64,000 bases of DNA from Microbulbifer sp. GL-2 (GCF_007183175.1 NZ_AP019807.1:2462001-2526000), one strand, 5' to 3'; numbered from the stretch's first letter, positions 35,326-44,876 are shown. Translations and numbers: made by a program. Notes: generated from the letters alone by a model not told the origin.

Positions 35326-36291
35326 TTATTGAGGATTTAATTGCTTTTTAATAATGTTTAAGGCGACTTCTAGGCTCTTCAGGTCGTTGGCTTCAATGTC
35401 TGGTTTTACACCGTTCCCTTCCCAATTAATCGGGCCTTCAGTCAATATAGAAACCGGACGGCTATTGGGAATGCCAATTTCAAATCCAAAGGGTAGGGAC
35501 TGAGGTGTATCCATCATGTGCGCCCCGCCAGCACTGGCAGTGCCAATAATTTTGGCTCTGCCCAATTGCTGCAGCGAGAATGCAACACTTTCAGCTGCGG
35601 AAAAGGAGCGGTCGTTAATCAAGATCACCAGTGGTCTATCCGTACCATAGGCTGGCCAGGGTAGGGTGGTGATACGACTTGGTTTTATTTTCTTTTGCCT
35701 GCTTTCTATTACAAAGGGGAGCGGCTTAGTGGTATCGATAAGGGATTCCAGAATAGCACCTGCAGTATTTTCATCGCCTCCACCATTGTTACGCAGGTCC
35801 AAAATTAGGCCGTTACTGTGTTGGATTAGTGTAAAAGCTGCCCCTAGGGTGGGCTTGGCATTTTCAAAAGTATGGAAAGAGGAAAGGGATATATAGGCGA
35901 TATTGCCAGATAATATCTCTATTTTCTTCACTCCATAGTTATTTTTTGGGGCTTCTATTCGCCATTGTTCTATCCAGTTATTTGACTCATCCTGGTCTCC
36001 AACATGTTCCAAGTAGAAGTGCTTGTCGTCGGATAACTTGCGGATTTTATCAGTGATTTTTTTGGAGAATGTCTGGGTATTGTTGCAATACTGCTCTAAT
36101 TCGGCGGAGTCTGCTAATTCAGCTATTTGTTTTGACAGGATATCAGCTTTATCTGCCAGTACGTATTTATCTCTGACAGCGGCAGATGCCGCTTTGATGA
36201 CTGAATTGGTATTGAACTGGCATTTGTCTTCGGCTTGGCCTGAAAGTGCAGAGAACAGTAAGGGCAGAACAAGAGCTATGACTGACTTCAT
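35326..36291 (-). CDS. S41 family peptidase, exported
   Basis: A 321-aa protein with a signal peptide (residues 1-20). The C-terminal processing-peptidase (S41/IRBP-like) core is visible: ILDLRNNGGGDENTAGAI (about 163-180) and the nucleophile Ser S231 in NDRSFSAAESVAFSL, followed by GTASAGG. There is no PDZ domain. It cleaves proteins in the periplasm or outside; the target is unknown. It overlaps the upstream MarR gene by 4 bases (ATGA), so the two are translated together and this peptidase is the likely regulated partner. Confidence 0.85.
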   Translation of the reverse strand: MKSVIALVLPLLFSALSGQAEDKCQFNTNSVIKAASAAVRDKYVLADKADILSKQIAELADSAELEQYCNNTQTFSKKITDKIRKLSDDKHFYLEHVGDQDESNNWIEQWRIEAPKNNYGVKKIEILSGNIAYISLSSFHTFENAKPTLGAAFTLIQHSNGLILDLRNNGGGDENTAGAILESLIDTTKPLPFVIESRQKKIKPSRITTLPWPAYGTDRPLVILINDRSFSAAESVAFSLQQLGRAKIIGTASAGGAHMMDTPQSLPFGFEIGIPNSRPVSILTEGPINWEGNGVKPDIEANDLKSLEVALNIIKKQLNPQ

Positions 36292-36764
36292 TGTTTTTTG
36301 ATCTCCTCGGGTATTTGCCCCTGTATACGATCTTGAAAGCGGTTTCTTTCCAGGGCATTGATGGCGGTATCCAGCAGGTCTGACAAAGGTATGGGTAATT
36401 CTGCATTTAGGGAGTTTTCTGCATACACAGTGGCTTGCCAGTGAGCTTTCAAGCGCGGTAGAAGTGATGCGCCTTTGTGGGTCAGTCGAACCTTGCGCTC
36501 TCTCGCATCTACTCCTTTCACTATTTCTACCAGCTCCTGTTTCACCATATCTTTAACGGTTTGGCTGACAGCAGGTTGGGACAGTTGAGCACTGGCTACT
36601 ATCTCGCCGATGGTAACGTCGCCTTTTCGCATTAGAGTGCGCATTACTGGGGTATACCGCGGTTTGTAATTTTCTATACCACAGTTGCTATAGCTCTTAC
36701 TGACATCGCCATCCAGTAGCTCAAGCAAATGTCTGAGGCGAGTTCCCAATTGGCTGTATTCCAT
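36288..36764 (-). CDS. MarR-family transcriptional regulator
   Basis: A 158-aa winged-helix regulator. The DNA-binding part is visible in TIGEIVASAQLSQPAVSQTV (about residues 51-70) and the wing in DARERKVRLTHKG (about 86-98). It probably represses itself and the S41 peptidase gene, which overlaps its stop codon. A near-perfect palindrome lies 11 bases before the ATG (36775-36794), the likely operator. Ligand unknown. Confidence 0.87.
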   Translation of the reverse strand: MEYSQLGTRLRHLLELLDGDVSKSYSNCGIENYKPRYTPVMRTLMRKGDVTIGEIVASAQLSQPAVSQTVKDMVKQELVEIVKGVDARERKVRLTHKGASLLPRLKAHWQATVYAENSLNAELPIPLSDLLDTAINALERNRFQDRIQGQIPEEIKKQ

Positions 36765-36774
36765 AATTTAATAT

Positions 36775-36794
36775 TTATATAAGTGCTTATATAA
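36775..36794. promoter_or_regulatory. Palindromic operator before marR
   Basis: TTATATAAG and CTTATATAA flank a 2-base spacer, giving a 20-bp palindrome typical of MarR-family operators. It sits 11 bases from the marR start, where binding would block transcription. Confidence 0.65.
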
Positions 36795-37002
36795 GTGAAT
36801 GTATATTATCTGGTGATAAATGCAACTATTAGCTTGTCTTTTTGTTAAAGGGAGAGAGCTTGCTATTCAAGTTGAGTGCAAATTGAGGATGAGTCGCCAA
36901 GTCGAGTCACTGAAACTTAACCTTAACATTTGTTTCATCGAAATTTAGGAATTCCCCGCCACTCTTTGCGCCGCTAAATGCGAATCCGGCAATTGGGAAA
37001 AA

Positions 37003-39852
37003 ATGGCGATGAAAGAATTTGGCTTGGCTGCTCTGGCAGCCCTGGGTCTTCCACTGATGGCTGAAGAGGTCCAGGCCAACGACCTCATAATCTCGGAATA
37101 TATCGAGGGCAGCGGCAATAACAAGGCACTGGAAATCTATAACGGTACCGGAGCGGCTGTAGATCTGGGTAATTACTCGATACAGCTTTTTTTCAATGGT
37201 TCCGATTCTGCCGCTGTTAATATCACACTCTCTGGAACCCTGGGTGATGATGAAGTGTTTGTTCTCGCCCACGGCAGCTCTGATGCAGCCATGCTGGATG
37301 TCGCCGACCAGGTTTATAGCGGTGGCCTGTTCAATGGTGACGATGCGGTAGCACTTGCTGGCCCTAACGGTTTCGTCGATGTAATTGGTCAAATTGGTAC
37401 TGATCCCGGTAGCCAGTGGGGCAATAGTAGTGTCGGTACCCAGAATCAGACTCTGATACGTAACCTGGATGTGGTCAGTGGTCGTACCGATAGCAGTAGT
37501 GCGTTCAATCCCGCCCGGGAGTGGTCCAGTGTTGGCCAGAACAACTTCGATAACCTGGGTTGGCATATTGAGGGTGATACAGGCGGTGGCGATGGCAGCG
37601 GTGGAATCGAGTTAGGTGCCTGTGGTGATGCCGCGACACTAATCAGTCAGGTACAGGGTGAAGGGTTCGCAAGTTCGCTGGAAGGTGAACGTCACGAAAT
37701 TGAAGCCGTAGTAGTTGGCAATTTCCAAGATTCCAATACCGGCCTTGCCGGCTTCTTCCTGCAGGAAGAGGATAGTGATCAGGATGGCCGGGACTCGACC
37801 TCTGAAGGTCTTTTTATCCACGATAATGCTTTCGGGGTGGATGTTCAGGTTGGAGATCTGGTGCGGATTGGCGGTATTGTTGCTGAGTTTTACGATTTCA
37901 CCGAGCTGAATCAGGTGGAAGGTGTCAGTGTTTGCGGTAGCGGTTACGAGGTAACGGCTGCCAATGTGCAGATGCCATTTAACTCAGCCCAAGAGCAGGA
38001 GCAGCTCGAGGGTATGCTGGTGAAATTCCCGCAAAACCTGACAGTCAATGGTCACTACAACCTGGGCCGTTATGGTGAGATTATTCTTTCCAGCGGCAGA
38101 CTTTACATCCCTACCCACAATAATGCTCCCGGCTCAGCGGCAATTGCCCAGGCGGCGGCCAACGAGCTCAATCAAATTATTCTGGATGATGGCTCCACCG
38201 TACAAAATCCTGAGGAAATGCCTTATCCGGCACCGGGTTTGAGCGCATACAACACACTGCGCAGTGGCGATACTCTGGAAGAACTTACCGGCGTGATGGC
38301 TTATGGGTTTGGTGCCTATCGAGTACACCCAGTTGAGGTACCGCAGTTTTCTTCCGTAAACCTGCGCGATGAAGCTCCTGTCCTGCCTGGTGATGGCAGC
38401 CTGCGTATTGCCAGTTTTAATGTGCTGAATTACTTCAATGGCGATGGTAACGGGGGCGGCTTCCCCACTGCACGTGGTGCTGACACCCCGGAAGAGTTCG
38501 AACGCCAGAGAGATAAAATTATTTCTGCAATCCTGCGTATGGATGCCGATGTCATTGGCCTGATGGAAATTGAGAACGATGGTTACGGTAGTGATAGTGC
38601 TATTCAGGATTTGGTAAATGGACTGAACAGTAATGGCTCTGGCCAGGATTATCAGTTTGTGAGTCCGGATCTCACACAGCTCGGTGATGATGAAATTGCC
38701 GTGGGTATGATCTACCGCAGCGACCGTGTTATGCCGATCGGCAGTGCTGCCACACTGCAGGATTATCCCTTCGACGATGGTAATCGCCAGCCGCTGTTAC
38801 AGGCATTTGCTGAGGTTTCCTCCGGTGAGCGTCTCGCCGTGATTGTGAACCACTTTAAATCCAAGGGCAGCTGCCCAAGTGATGGCAGCCTTAACAGTGA
38901 TCAAGGGGATGGCCAGGGTTGCTGGAATTCCCTGCGTACCCTGGCTGCTGATGCACTGGTTAGCTGGATCGATAGCAACCCTACAGGAACCGGTATCGAC
39001 CGCGTGCTGGTATTGGGTGACCTCAACAGCTACGCCATGGAAAACCCTATAACTGCTTTGAAAGATGCGGGTTATACCGACCTGCTGGAGTGGTACGGTG
39101 CGGGCAAAGCGTACTCCTATGTCTATGACGGCCAGTCCGGTTACCTGGATCACGCTCTCGCCAGTGCTTCCCTGGCTCCGTTGGTTACCGCTGCAGTGGA
39201 CTGGCACACCAATGCCGATGAGCCGCGCGTATTGGATTACAACATTGAATATAAGAGTGTAGAGCAGCAGGAAAACCTCTACTCCAGCGGACCATTCCGC
39301 GCATCGGATCACGATCCTTTAATTGTTGAACTGGATCTGGGAGCGGATAATCTGGCTCCCACGGCTGAATTCAGCTGGGAATCCGTGGATCTTACTTTCA
39401 ACTTTATCGACAACAGTAACGATGAAGATGGCTACCTGGTGAACTGGTCTTGGGACTTTGGCGATGGAGTAACCAGCACAGAGCAAAATCCCAGTCACAG
39501 CTTCGAGGTCCCTGGCAGCTACCTGGTACGTTTGCAGGTAAAAGATGATCGTGGTGCAGTATCCACCGCAGAGCAAATTGTGGAAGTGAAAGATGATATC
39601 GCTTCACTGCAGGCGAACTTTAAATTACGTCGCTTTTTTCGCTGGGTATGGGTAGAGGATCGCAGTCAATACAATGGTGATAACAAACTTCAATATCAGT
39701 GGGGTTTTGGTGATGGCGTACAACGTAGTGGCCGCTGGGCGTTACACCGCTACTCGCAAACTGGAAATTACGAAATTACTCTCACAGTGAGTGATAGCGA
39801 GGGTGCTGAAGATAGCGCCTCTCGTGAAGTCAAAATTTCCTGGCCACGCTGA
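37003..39852 (+). CDS. Secreted ExeM/NucH-type endonuclease with two PKD domains
   Basis: A 949-aa exported nuclease. After a short signal-like start comes an LTD (lamin-tail-like) domain (about 25-190, with DLIISEYIEGSGNNKALEI), then an OB-like region (about 205-450). The endonuclease/exonuclease/phosphatase core follows at about 465-775, with catalytic parts RIASFNVLNYF, LMEIENDG, NHFKSKG, LGDLNSY and the terminal SDHDPLIVEL. Two PKD domains end the protein. Such enzymes degrade extracellular DNA for nutrient recycling and biofilm dispersal. GGGA lies before ATG 37003. A terminator follows. Confidence 0.9.
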   Translation: MAMKEFGLAALAALGLPLMAEEVQANDLIISEYIEGSGNNKALEIYNGTGAAVDLGNYSIQLFFNGSDSAAVNITLSGTLGDDEVFVLAHGSSDAAMLDVADQVYSGGLFNGDDAVALAGPNGFVDVIGQIGTDPGSQWGNSSVGTQNQTLIRNLDVVSGRTDSSSAFNPAREWSSVGQNNFDNLGWHIEGDTGGGDGSGGIELGACGDAATLISQVQGEGFASSLEGERHEIEAVVVGNFQDSNTGLAGFFLQEEDSDQDGRDSTSEGLFIHDNAFGVDVQVGDLVRIGGIVAEFYDFTELNQVEGVSVCGSGYEVTAANVQMPFNSAQEQEQLEGMLVKFPQNLTVNGHYNLGRYGEIILSSGRLYIPTHNNAPGSAAIAQAAANELNQIILDDGSTVQNPEEMPYPAPGLSAYNTLRSGDTLEELTGVMAYGFGAYRVHPVEVPQFSSVNLRDEAPVLPGDGSLRIASFNVLNYFNGDGNGGGFPTARGADTPEEFERQRDKIISAILRMDADVIGLMEIENDGYGSDSAIQDLVNGLNSNGSGQDYQFVSPDLTQLGDDEIAVGMIYRSDRVMPIGSAATLQDYPFDDGNRQPLLQAFAEVSSGERLAVIVNHFKSKGSCPSDGSLNSDQGDGQGCWNSLRTLAADALVSWIDSNPTGTGIDRVLVLGDLNSYAMENPITALKDAGYTDLLEWYGAGKAYSYVYDGQSGYLDHALASASLAPLVTAAVDWHTNADEPRVLDYNIEYKSVEQQENLYSSGPFRASDHDPLIVELDLGADNLAPTAEFSWESVDLTFNFIDNSNDEDGYLVNWSWDFGDGVTSTEQNPSHSFEVPGSYLVRLQVKDDRGAVSTAEQIVEVKDDIASLQANFKLRRFFRWVWVEDRSQYNGDNKLQYQWGFGDGVQRSGRWALHRYSQTGNYEITLTVSDSEGAEDSASREVKISWPR

Positions 39853-39972
39853 TATATATCAATTTTTGATTAATAATAAATATTCTGGTTGTCCTGGCGG
39901 TGGGGTTATCAACTCCCTGCCGCCGCTTCTCCAGGATTCTTGAAGTTGATAGCTTTTCCCTAGAAGCGAATG

Positions 39973-40000
39973 GCCGCACCCTGGTGGTGCGGTCTTTTTT
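39973..40000 (+). terminator. Rho-independent terminator of the nuclease gene
   Basis: CCGCACC and GGTGCGG arms with a 5-base loop, followed by a run of T. It lies 121 bases after the nuclease stop codon. Confidence 0.85.
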
Positions 40001-40113
40001 ATTCTCTGCTCTGTCGATACCATCATCCCTAATAGTTTTCTCATTTTCGTTTGCTCTGTTTCCAGACAGGGCGACCATACTGGTGAAGAGAAAATTGTCT
40101 GGGTATCACCTCT

Positions 40114-40488
40114 ATGTCGCGCACATTTGAAAGCTTAAGTGGTCTTAGTTTGGAGTGGACTGGCACCCATTACTCCGAAGAGGGGGATTTCCCCGATCTA
40201 TCCACTCATATTGTCAGTTACGAAACTGAGTCCAGTTGTTATGTCACAGCCGATGGCAAACTGGTTGGCGAGGCCAGCTATTCGTATGCGCCAATGGGAG
40301 TGCGCATGGCTGCATTGGTTTATCGGCCGGATATCTACCAGGGGCGGCGTAGTGTAGTTCTCTATGCCATGTTGGATTTTGACCTGATGATGGATCGTGC
40401 GGTGATTATGCACAATGATAGGCCGTTGGCGGTTGCTAATGGCAGTTTTCGAGTAGTGGATACGCCGGGCAAGCCCGTTAAGGGTTAG
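40114..40488 (+). CDS. Hypothetical protein, 124 aa
   Basis: The product alternates short polar and hydrophobic strands (GLSLEWTGTHY, ASYSYAPMGVRMAALVYRP, SVVLYAMLDFDLMMDRAVIM) and looks like a small beta barrel, perhaps lipocalin- or MoaF-like. No signal peptide and no known motif. The ribosome site is weak. It is followed 34 bases later by a VOC gene in the same direction, and they may be co-transcribed. Confidence 0.5.
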   Translation: MSRTFESLSGLSLEWTGTHYSEEGDFPDLSTHIVSYETESSCYVTADGKLVGEASYSYAPMGVRMAALVYRPDIYQGRRSVVLYAMLDFDLMMDRAVIMHNDRPLAVANGSFRVVDTPGKPVKG

Positions 40489-40522
40489 ATAGAATTTAAT
40501 ATAAATACCGGGAGAGGGTTAT

Positions 40523-40888
40523 ATGGATAATCATGAACAGATTAATTATGTTGAATTCCCATCCAGGGATTTGGAAAAGACCAAAGCTTTTTTTATTGAG
40601 GCCTTCGGGTGGCAATTTACTGATTATGGCCCAGAGTACTCAGCTTTTTCCGGCGCAGGATTGGATGGTGGTTTTTTTCAGGGAGATATGCACAGCTCTA
40701 CGGCCAGCGGTGCCGCGCTGATAGTTTTATATAGTTCTGACCTGGAAGATACATTGCAAAAAGTCGAGCGTTGTGGAGCCAGGGTGGTAAAACCTATTTT
40801 TCCCTTTCCCGGAGGCAGACGTTTTCATTTTACCGAGCCATGCGGCAATGAATTTGCAGTTTGGTCGGACAAAGGATTACAAAACTGA
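40523..40888 (+). CDS. VOC (glyoxalase/dioxygenase fold) protein
   Basis: A 121-aa single vicinal-oxygen-chelate domain. The pattern is YVEFPSRDLEKTKAFFIEAF at the start (first strand and helix), GGFFQGD in the middle, and GRRFHFTEPCGNEFAVWSD at the end, where the Glu is a usual metal ligand. The substrate is unknown; members range from glyoxalase I to antibiotic-binding proteins. GGGAGAGG precedes ATG 40523. It ends before a strong terminator shared with the convergent pfk gene. Confidence 0.85.
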   Translation: MDNHEQINYVEFPSRDLEKTKAFFIEAFGWQFTDYGPEYSAFSGAGLDGGFFQGDMHSSTASGAALIVLYSSDLEDTLQKVERCGARVVKPIFPFPGGRRFHFTEPCGNEFAVWSDKGLQN

Positions 40889-40908
40889 TTTTTTAAATTG
40901 TGCCAACA

Positions 40909-40940
40909 AAAAAGCCCTCGGTTTTATCCGGGGGCTTTTT
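40909..40940. terminator. Rho-independent terminator, convergent
   Basis: Inverted repeat of 13 bases with one G-T wobble and a 6-base loop (40922-40927), with A-tract and T-tract flanks. It can serve both the VOC gene and the pfk gene. Confidence 0.9.
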
Positions 40941-40965
40941 GAATCCAGGCTAAAGAGTTTTTAGA

Positions 40966-42228
40966 TTACGCTTTAAACTCAGTGTCCAGTTTCTTTTCCA
41001 CCAGCTGCTTTTTCAGCTTGGTGTATTGAGGGATACCGTTTTTGTAGGGAGGGTAGTCCTCACCCTGGATCAGCGGCAGCATGTACTCGCGTCCCGCTTC
41101 GGTAATGCCGAAGCCGTCTTCGCTGATATATTCTTCAGGCATGAATTTTTCAACGTTAGCCACTTCAGACAGCGGCGCTTCTGCGATAGACCAGCTGTAC
41201 TCTTGACCTTCCGCTCGGATAATTGCCGGCATAATAGCGTTCTTGCCAGCTGCCGCCATTTCCACAGCGGCGCGGCCTACGGCGTAGGCCTGCTCCACGT
41301 CGGTGGCGGAGGCGATGTGGCGAGCGGCACGTTGTAGGTAATCTGCCAGGGCCCAGTGGTATTTCAGGCCCAGCTCGCTCTTGATCATATTGGCGAGGGT
41401 AGGCGCCACACCACCCAGCTGCTTGTGGCCGAAGGCATCGGTGGTGCCGGCATCGGCAAGGAAGGTGCCGTTTGCGTACTGGGCACCTTCGGAGGCGACG
41501 ATCACGCAGTAGCCGTTCTCATCTACGGTCTTTTGCACCTTGGCAAGGAACTTCTCTTTATCGAAGGCCACTTCCGGGAACAGGATAATATGTGGGGCAT
41601 CGCCTTGTTCTTCCTGGGCCAGCGCACCGGCAGCGGCAATCCAACCCGCGTGGCGACCCATCACCTCCAAAATAAAGACCTTGGTGGAGGTGGCGCACAT
41701 GGAGGCTACATCCATGGCGGCTTCCTTGGTGGAAACTGCTACGTATTTCGCTACAGAGCCGAAGCCGGGGCAGTTATCGGTCAGCGGCAGGTCGTTATCC
41801 ACAGTTTTGGGAATGTGGATGGCCTGGATGGGGTAACCCATGGTTTCGGACAGCTGGGATACTTTCAGGCAGGTATCTGCAGAATCGCCGCCACCGTTAT
41901 AGAAGAAGTAACCGATATCGTGGGCCTTGAAGACTTCGATCAGGCGCTCGTATTCCGCACGGTTTTCTTCCAGGCTCTTCAGCTTGTAGCGGCAGGAGCC
42001 GAAGGCACCGGACGGCGTGTGGCGCAATGCAGAGATATCTTCCACGCTCTCCAGGCTCACGTCGATCAGCTCCTCGCGCAGCGCGCCGAGAATACCGTTC
42101 AGCCCCGCGTAGACTTTGCCAATCTTGTCCTGGTTCTCACGCGCAGCTTCAATTACACCGCAGGCGGAGGCATTGATCACGGCAGTTACGCCACCGGATT
42201 GCGCGTAAAAGGCGTTCTTCTTCGACAT
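40966..42228 (-). CDS. Phosphofructokinase, PPi-dependent type
   Basis: A 420-aa PFK. The catalytic segment is PKTVDNDLPLTDNCPGFGS, where Lys after Pro is the feature of PPi-dependent enzymes; the phosphoryl-donor loop reads NGGGDSADT with Asp where ATP enzymes have Gly (E. coli: GGDGS), also a PPi sign. EVMGRHAGW is the sugar-binding motif. The third Gly in GGGDS replaces an Asp seen in most PFKs. Reversible use of PPi would link to glycolysis and gluconeogenesis. Divergent from mpl. The C-terminus is Lys-rich. Confidence 0.88.
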   Translation of the reverse strand: MSKKNAFYAQSGGVTAVINASACGVIEAARENQDKIGKVYAGLNGILGALREELIDVSLESVEDISALRHTPSGAFGSCRYKLKSLEENRAEYERLIEVFKAHDIGYFFYNGGGDSADTCLKVSQLSETMGYPIQAIHIPKTVDNDLPLTDNCPGFGSVAKYVAVSTKEAAMDVASMCATSTKVFILEVMGRHAGWIAAAGALAQEEQGDAPHIILFPEVAFDKEKFLAKVQKTVDENGYCVIVASEGAQYANGTFLADAGTTDAFGHKQLGGVAPTLANMIKSELGLKYHWALADYLQRAARHIASATDVEQAYAVGRAAVEMAAAGKNAIMPAIIRAEGQEYSWSIAEAPLSEVANVEKFMPEEYISEDGFGITEAGREYMLPLIQGEDYPPYKNGIPQYTKLKKQLVEKKLDTEFKA

Positions 42229-42512
42229 GGTTATCCTGTTTTCATAGAAATCTAGGGAGGTAACCCGATCCGGTTGTCCGCTTGGTACTCATTGTTACTT
42301 TTGCACCAGTGAGGGATTCCGGGAGCTTGTATCGGGTGTCGGCCGTTTTGGAAAACTCCTACCACCGTACAGGGGATGAGGCCGATCAGTGCGGGGGCGG
42401 AGTCTAATGGAATAGCGATTAAATTGCATGGCAAACGGGGGATTTGGCAATTACTGGCCTGTTTTGCCGTGTTAAGCTTGCGCCGCAACCAGCAGGAGTA
42501 CAGATTTCCGCC

Positions 42513-43901
42513 ATGCATATCCACATTTTAGGTATTTGCGGCACATTTATGGGCAGCCTGGCCCAGTTGGCCGTGGCCGAAGGACACCGGGTCACCGGCA
42601 GTGACGCTAATGTCTACCCTCCCATGAGCACTCAGTTGCAGCAGGCGGGTATCCAGATCACCGAGGGTTATGACCCGGGTCAGTTGGAGCCGGCACCGGA
42701 TTTGGTGATTGTTGGCAACGCCATGTCCCGCGGTAATCCTGCAGTGGAAACTGTACTGGAGAAGGGGCTGCCCTACACCTCTGGAGCCCAGTGGCTATGT
42801 GACCATTTTCTCGGCGGGCGCTGGGTACTGGCGGTGTCCGGTACCCATGGCAAAACCACCACAGCCAGTATGTTGGCGTGGATTTTGGAAGCTGCGGATA
42901 TGCAGCCGGGTTTCCTGATCGGTGGCGTGCCGGGTAATTTTGGTGTTTCGGCGCGCCTGGGGGAATCTCCCTTCTTTATAGTAGAGGCGGATGAATACGA
43001 TACCGCCTTCTTCGATAAGCGTTCCAAGTTTGTGCACTACCGTCCGCGCACGGTCATTATCAACAATCTGGAATTCGATCACGCGGATATCTTTGATGAC
43101 CTGGCAGCGATCCAGCGCCAGTTCCACCACCTGGTGCGTACAGTGCCGGCAAATGGTCTGATTGTTTCAGCTGCTGAGGAAAATGTGGAACAGGTGCTGG
43201 AACAGGGCTGCTGGAGCGAGGTGCAGCGCTTCGGCATAGCCGGCCAGGAGGGCCTTGGTATGGGTGACTGGCGCGCGGTGGATATTGCGGCGGATGGCAG
43301 TAGCTTTAATGTACAGTTTGCAGGTGCCAAGGTGGCCCGGGTGGAGTGGGATCTCACCGGTATACACAATGTGCTCAACGGCCTTGGCGCTATGGCAGCG
43401 GCACGTCATGTGGGTGTGGTGCCGGAGTTAAGTGCCGCCGCACTGGGCCGTTTCCAAGGGGTTAAGCGCCGTATGGAATGCCTTGGTGAAGTAGCCGGTA
43501 TCCGTGTTTACGACGATTTTGCTCACCACCCGACCGCAATCGAATCCACCCTTAACGGCCTTCGAGCCAAGGTCGGAGGGGACAAGATTATTGCCTTGAT
43601 TGAACCGCGCTCCAACACCATGCGCATGGGTGTTCACCAGGGCAAACTGGCGAATTCCTGCAGCGGTGCAGATATGGTGCTCTGGTACCAGCCCCAGGGG
43701 ATGGATTGGTCTCTGGAGGAAGTGACCCATCACTCTTCGGTACCTGCGAGCATTTTTGACACCATTGAGGGCGGAGTGGAATCGGTACTCCAGTTCGCCG
43801 GTGAAGGTAGCCATATCGTGGTGATGAGTAACGGCGGCTTCGGCGGTATCCACCAGCGCCTGATCGGCGCCCTGGAACAGAAATACAATCGCCCAGTCTG
43901 A
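42513..43901 (+). CDS. mpl: UDP-N-acetylmuramate:L-alanyl-gamma-D-glutamyl-meso-diaminopimelate ligase
   Basis: Recycles murein tripeptide by attaching it to UDP-MurNAc. The 462-aa product starts MHIHILGICGTFMGSLAQLA and has the Mur ligase motifs SGTHGKTTTASMLAW (P-loop), VEADEYDTAFFDKRSKF and the later DDFAHHPTAI and EPRSNTMRMG. I chose ATG 42513 over the longer frame because homologues start with MHIHILG. The ribosome site AGGAG lies 15 bases upstream. Mpl next to ubiX follows the Pseudomonas order. Confidence 0.95.
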   Translation: MHIHILGICGTFMGSLAQLAVAEGHRVTGSDANVYPPMSTQLQQAGIQITEGYDPGQLEPAPDLVIVGNAMSRGNPAVETVLEKGLPYTSGAQWLCDHFLGGRWVLAVSGTHGKTTTASMLAWILEAADMQPGFLIGGVPGNFGVSARLGESPFFIVEADEYDTAFFDKRSKFVHYRPRTVIINNLEFDHADIFDDLAAIQRQFHHLVRTVPANGLIVSAAEENVEQVLEQGCWSEVQRFGIAGQEGLGMGDWRAVDIAADGSSFNVQFAGAKVARVEWDLTGIHNVLNGLGAMAAARHVGVVPELSAAALGRFQGVKRRMECLGEVAGIRVYDDFAHHPTAIESTLNGLRAKVGGDKIIALIEPRSNTMRMGVHQGKLANSCSGADMVLWYQPQGMDWSLEEVTHHSSVPASIFDTIEGGVESVLQFAGEGSHIVVMSNGGFGGIHQRLIGALEQKYNRPV

Positions 43902-43953
43902 ACCCCAATCCCGGCAAAAAAATTGTAAGTCTATTACCGCAAAACTCGAGGGA

Positions 43954-44580
43954 ATGACCTTGCAGCAGCCCACTTTCGATAAAACCGTTACCCTGGCGAT
44001 GACCGGGGCCTCTGGGGCCCAGTACGGCCTGCGTCTGTTGCAGTGCTTGCTCGCATCCAACGTACGTGTCTGGTTGTTGATGTCCGAGGCGGCTCAGGTA
44101 GTGATCAATACGGAAACCGACCTGCAGATGCCCGAGGGGGATGATGATAGCCTACAGAGCTTTCTCGCCGACCGCTTTGCTGCGAAGGAAGGCCAGCTGA
44201 CTTTATTTGGTAAACGCGATTGGTTCTCTCCTGTGGCCTCCGGCACTGGTGCGCCGGCCAGTATGGTGATCTGCCCGGCCAGCGGAGGCACTCTGTCAGC
44301 AGTTGCCTGCGGAGCTTCCAATAACCTGATTGAGCGCGCTGCCGATGTTGCCCTGAAAGAGCGCCGTCAGCTGATACTGGTTCCGCGCGAAGCGCCTTAC
44401 TCGGAGATTCACCTCGAAAATATGCTCAAACTGACTCGTATGGGCGCGATGATCCTGCCGGCCAGCCCCGGTTTTTATCAGAAGCCGAGTACGGTTGAGG
44501 ATATTGTCGACTTTGTGGTGGCACGGCTGCTCGACCAGCTGGGCGTAGAACAGAAGCTACTTCCATATTGGGGTGAATAG
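43954..44580 (+). CDS. ubiX: Flavin prenyltransferase UbiX
   Basis: Makes prenylated FMN, the cofactor of UbiD decarboxylase in ubiquinone synthesis. The 208-aa product has MTGASGAQYGLRLL near the start, SGTGAPASMVICPASGGTLSAVACGASNNLIERAADVALKERR (in sequence, split here by segments) and LVPREAPYSEIHLENML at the ends typical of the family. It follows mpl by 52 bases on the same strand. No ubiD is in the window. Confidence 0.95.
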   Translation: MTLQQPTFDKTVTLAMTGASGAQYGLRLLQCLLASNVRVWLLMSEAAQVVINTETDLQMPEGDDDSLQSFLADRFAAKEGQLTLFGKRDWFSPVASGTGAPASMVICPASGGTLSAVACGASNNLIERAADVALKERRQLILVPREAPYSEIHLENMLKLTRMGAMILPASPGFYQKPSTVEDIVDFVVARLLDQLGVEQKLLPYWGE

Positions 44581-44600
44581 GCCAATGGGGGGCTGAAACT

Positions 44601-44876
44601 GTGAAACCGAGCATAACGATTCACTATTGTGTGCAGTGCAACTGGATGCTGCGCGCCACCTGGATGGCCCAGGAACTGCTGTATACCTTCGCCGATGATT
44701 TGCAACAGGTTGCATTGCAACCCGGAACTGGAGGAGTATTCGAAGTCTGTATTGGTGAAAATTTGATCTGGGAGCGCAAGCGCGATGGCGGCTTTCCCGA
44801 AGCAAAAGAGCTCAAGCGGCGCGTACGGGACCTGCTGTTTCCCGGGCGCGACCTGGGACATATCGACACTCCCTGA
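44601..44876 (+). CDS. SelT/SelW/SelH-type (Rdx) thioredoxin-fold protein
   Basis: A 91-aa protein with the redox motif CVQC at residues 9-12 near the start (ITIHYCVQC), then NWMLRATWMAQELLYTF and a tail with GGVFEVCIGENLIWERK, as in Rdx-family proteins. In eukaryotes the first Cys is selenocysteine; here it is Cys. GTG 44601 is the start. It follows ubiX by 20 bases, so they are probably co-transcribed. Redox partner unknown. Confidence 0.85.
   Translation: MKPSITIHYCVQCNWMLRATWMAQELLYTFADDLQQVALQPGTGGVFEVCIGENLIWERKRDGGFPEAKELKRRVRDLLFPGRDLGHIDTP

Noticed and set aside
38797..39312. 171-codon minus-strand frame inside the nuclease gene
   Set aside because: It lies opposite the conserved EEP nuclease core and has no ribosome site or family similarity.
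41356..42255. 299-codon plus-strand frame across the pfk gene
   Set aside because: The opposite strand encodes a clear phosphofructokinase; the plus frame has no family features and is an antisense shadow of GC-rich coding sequence.
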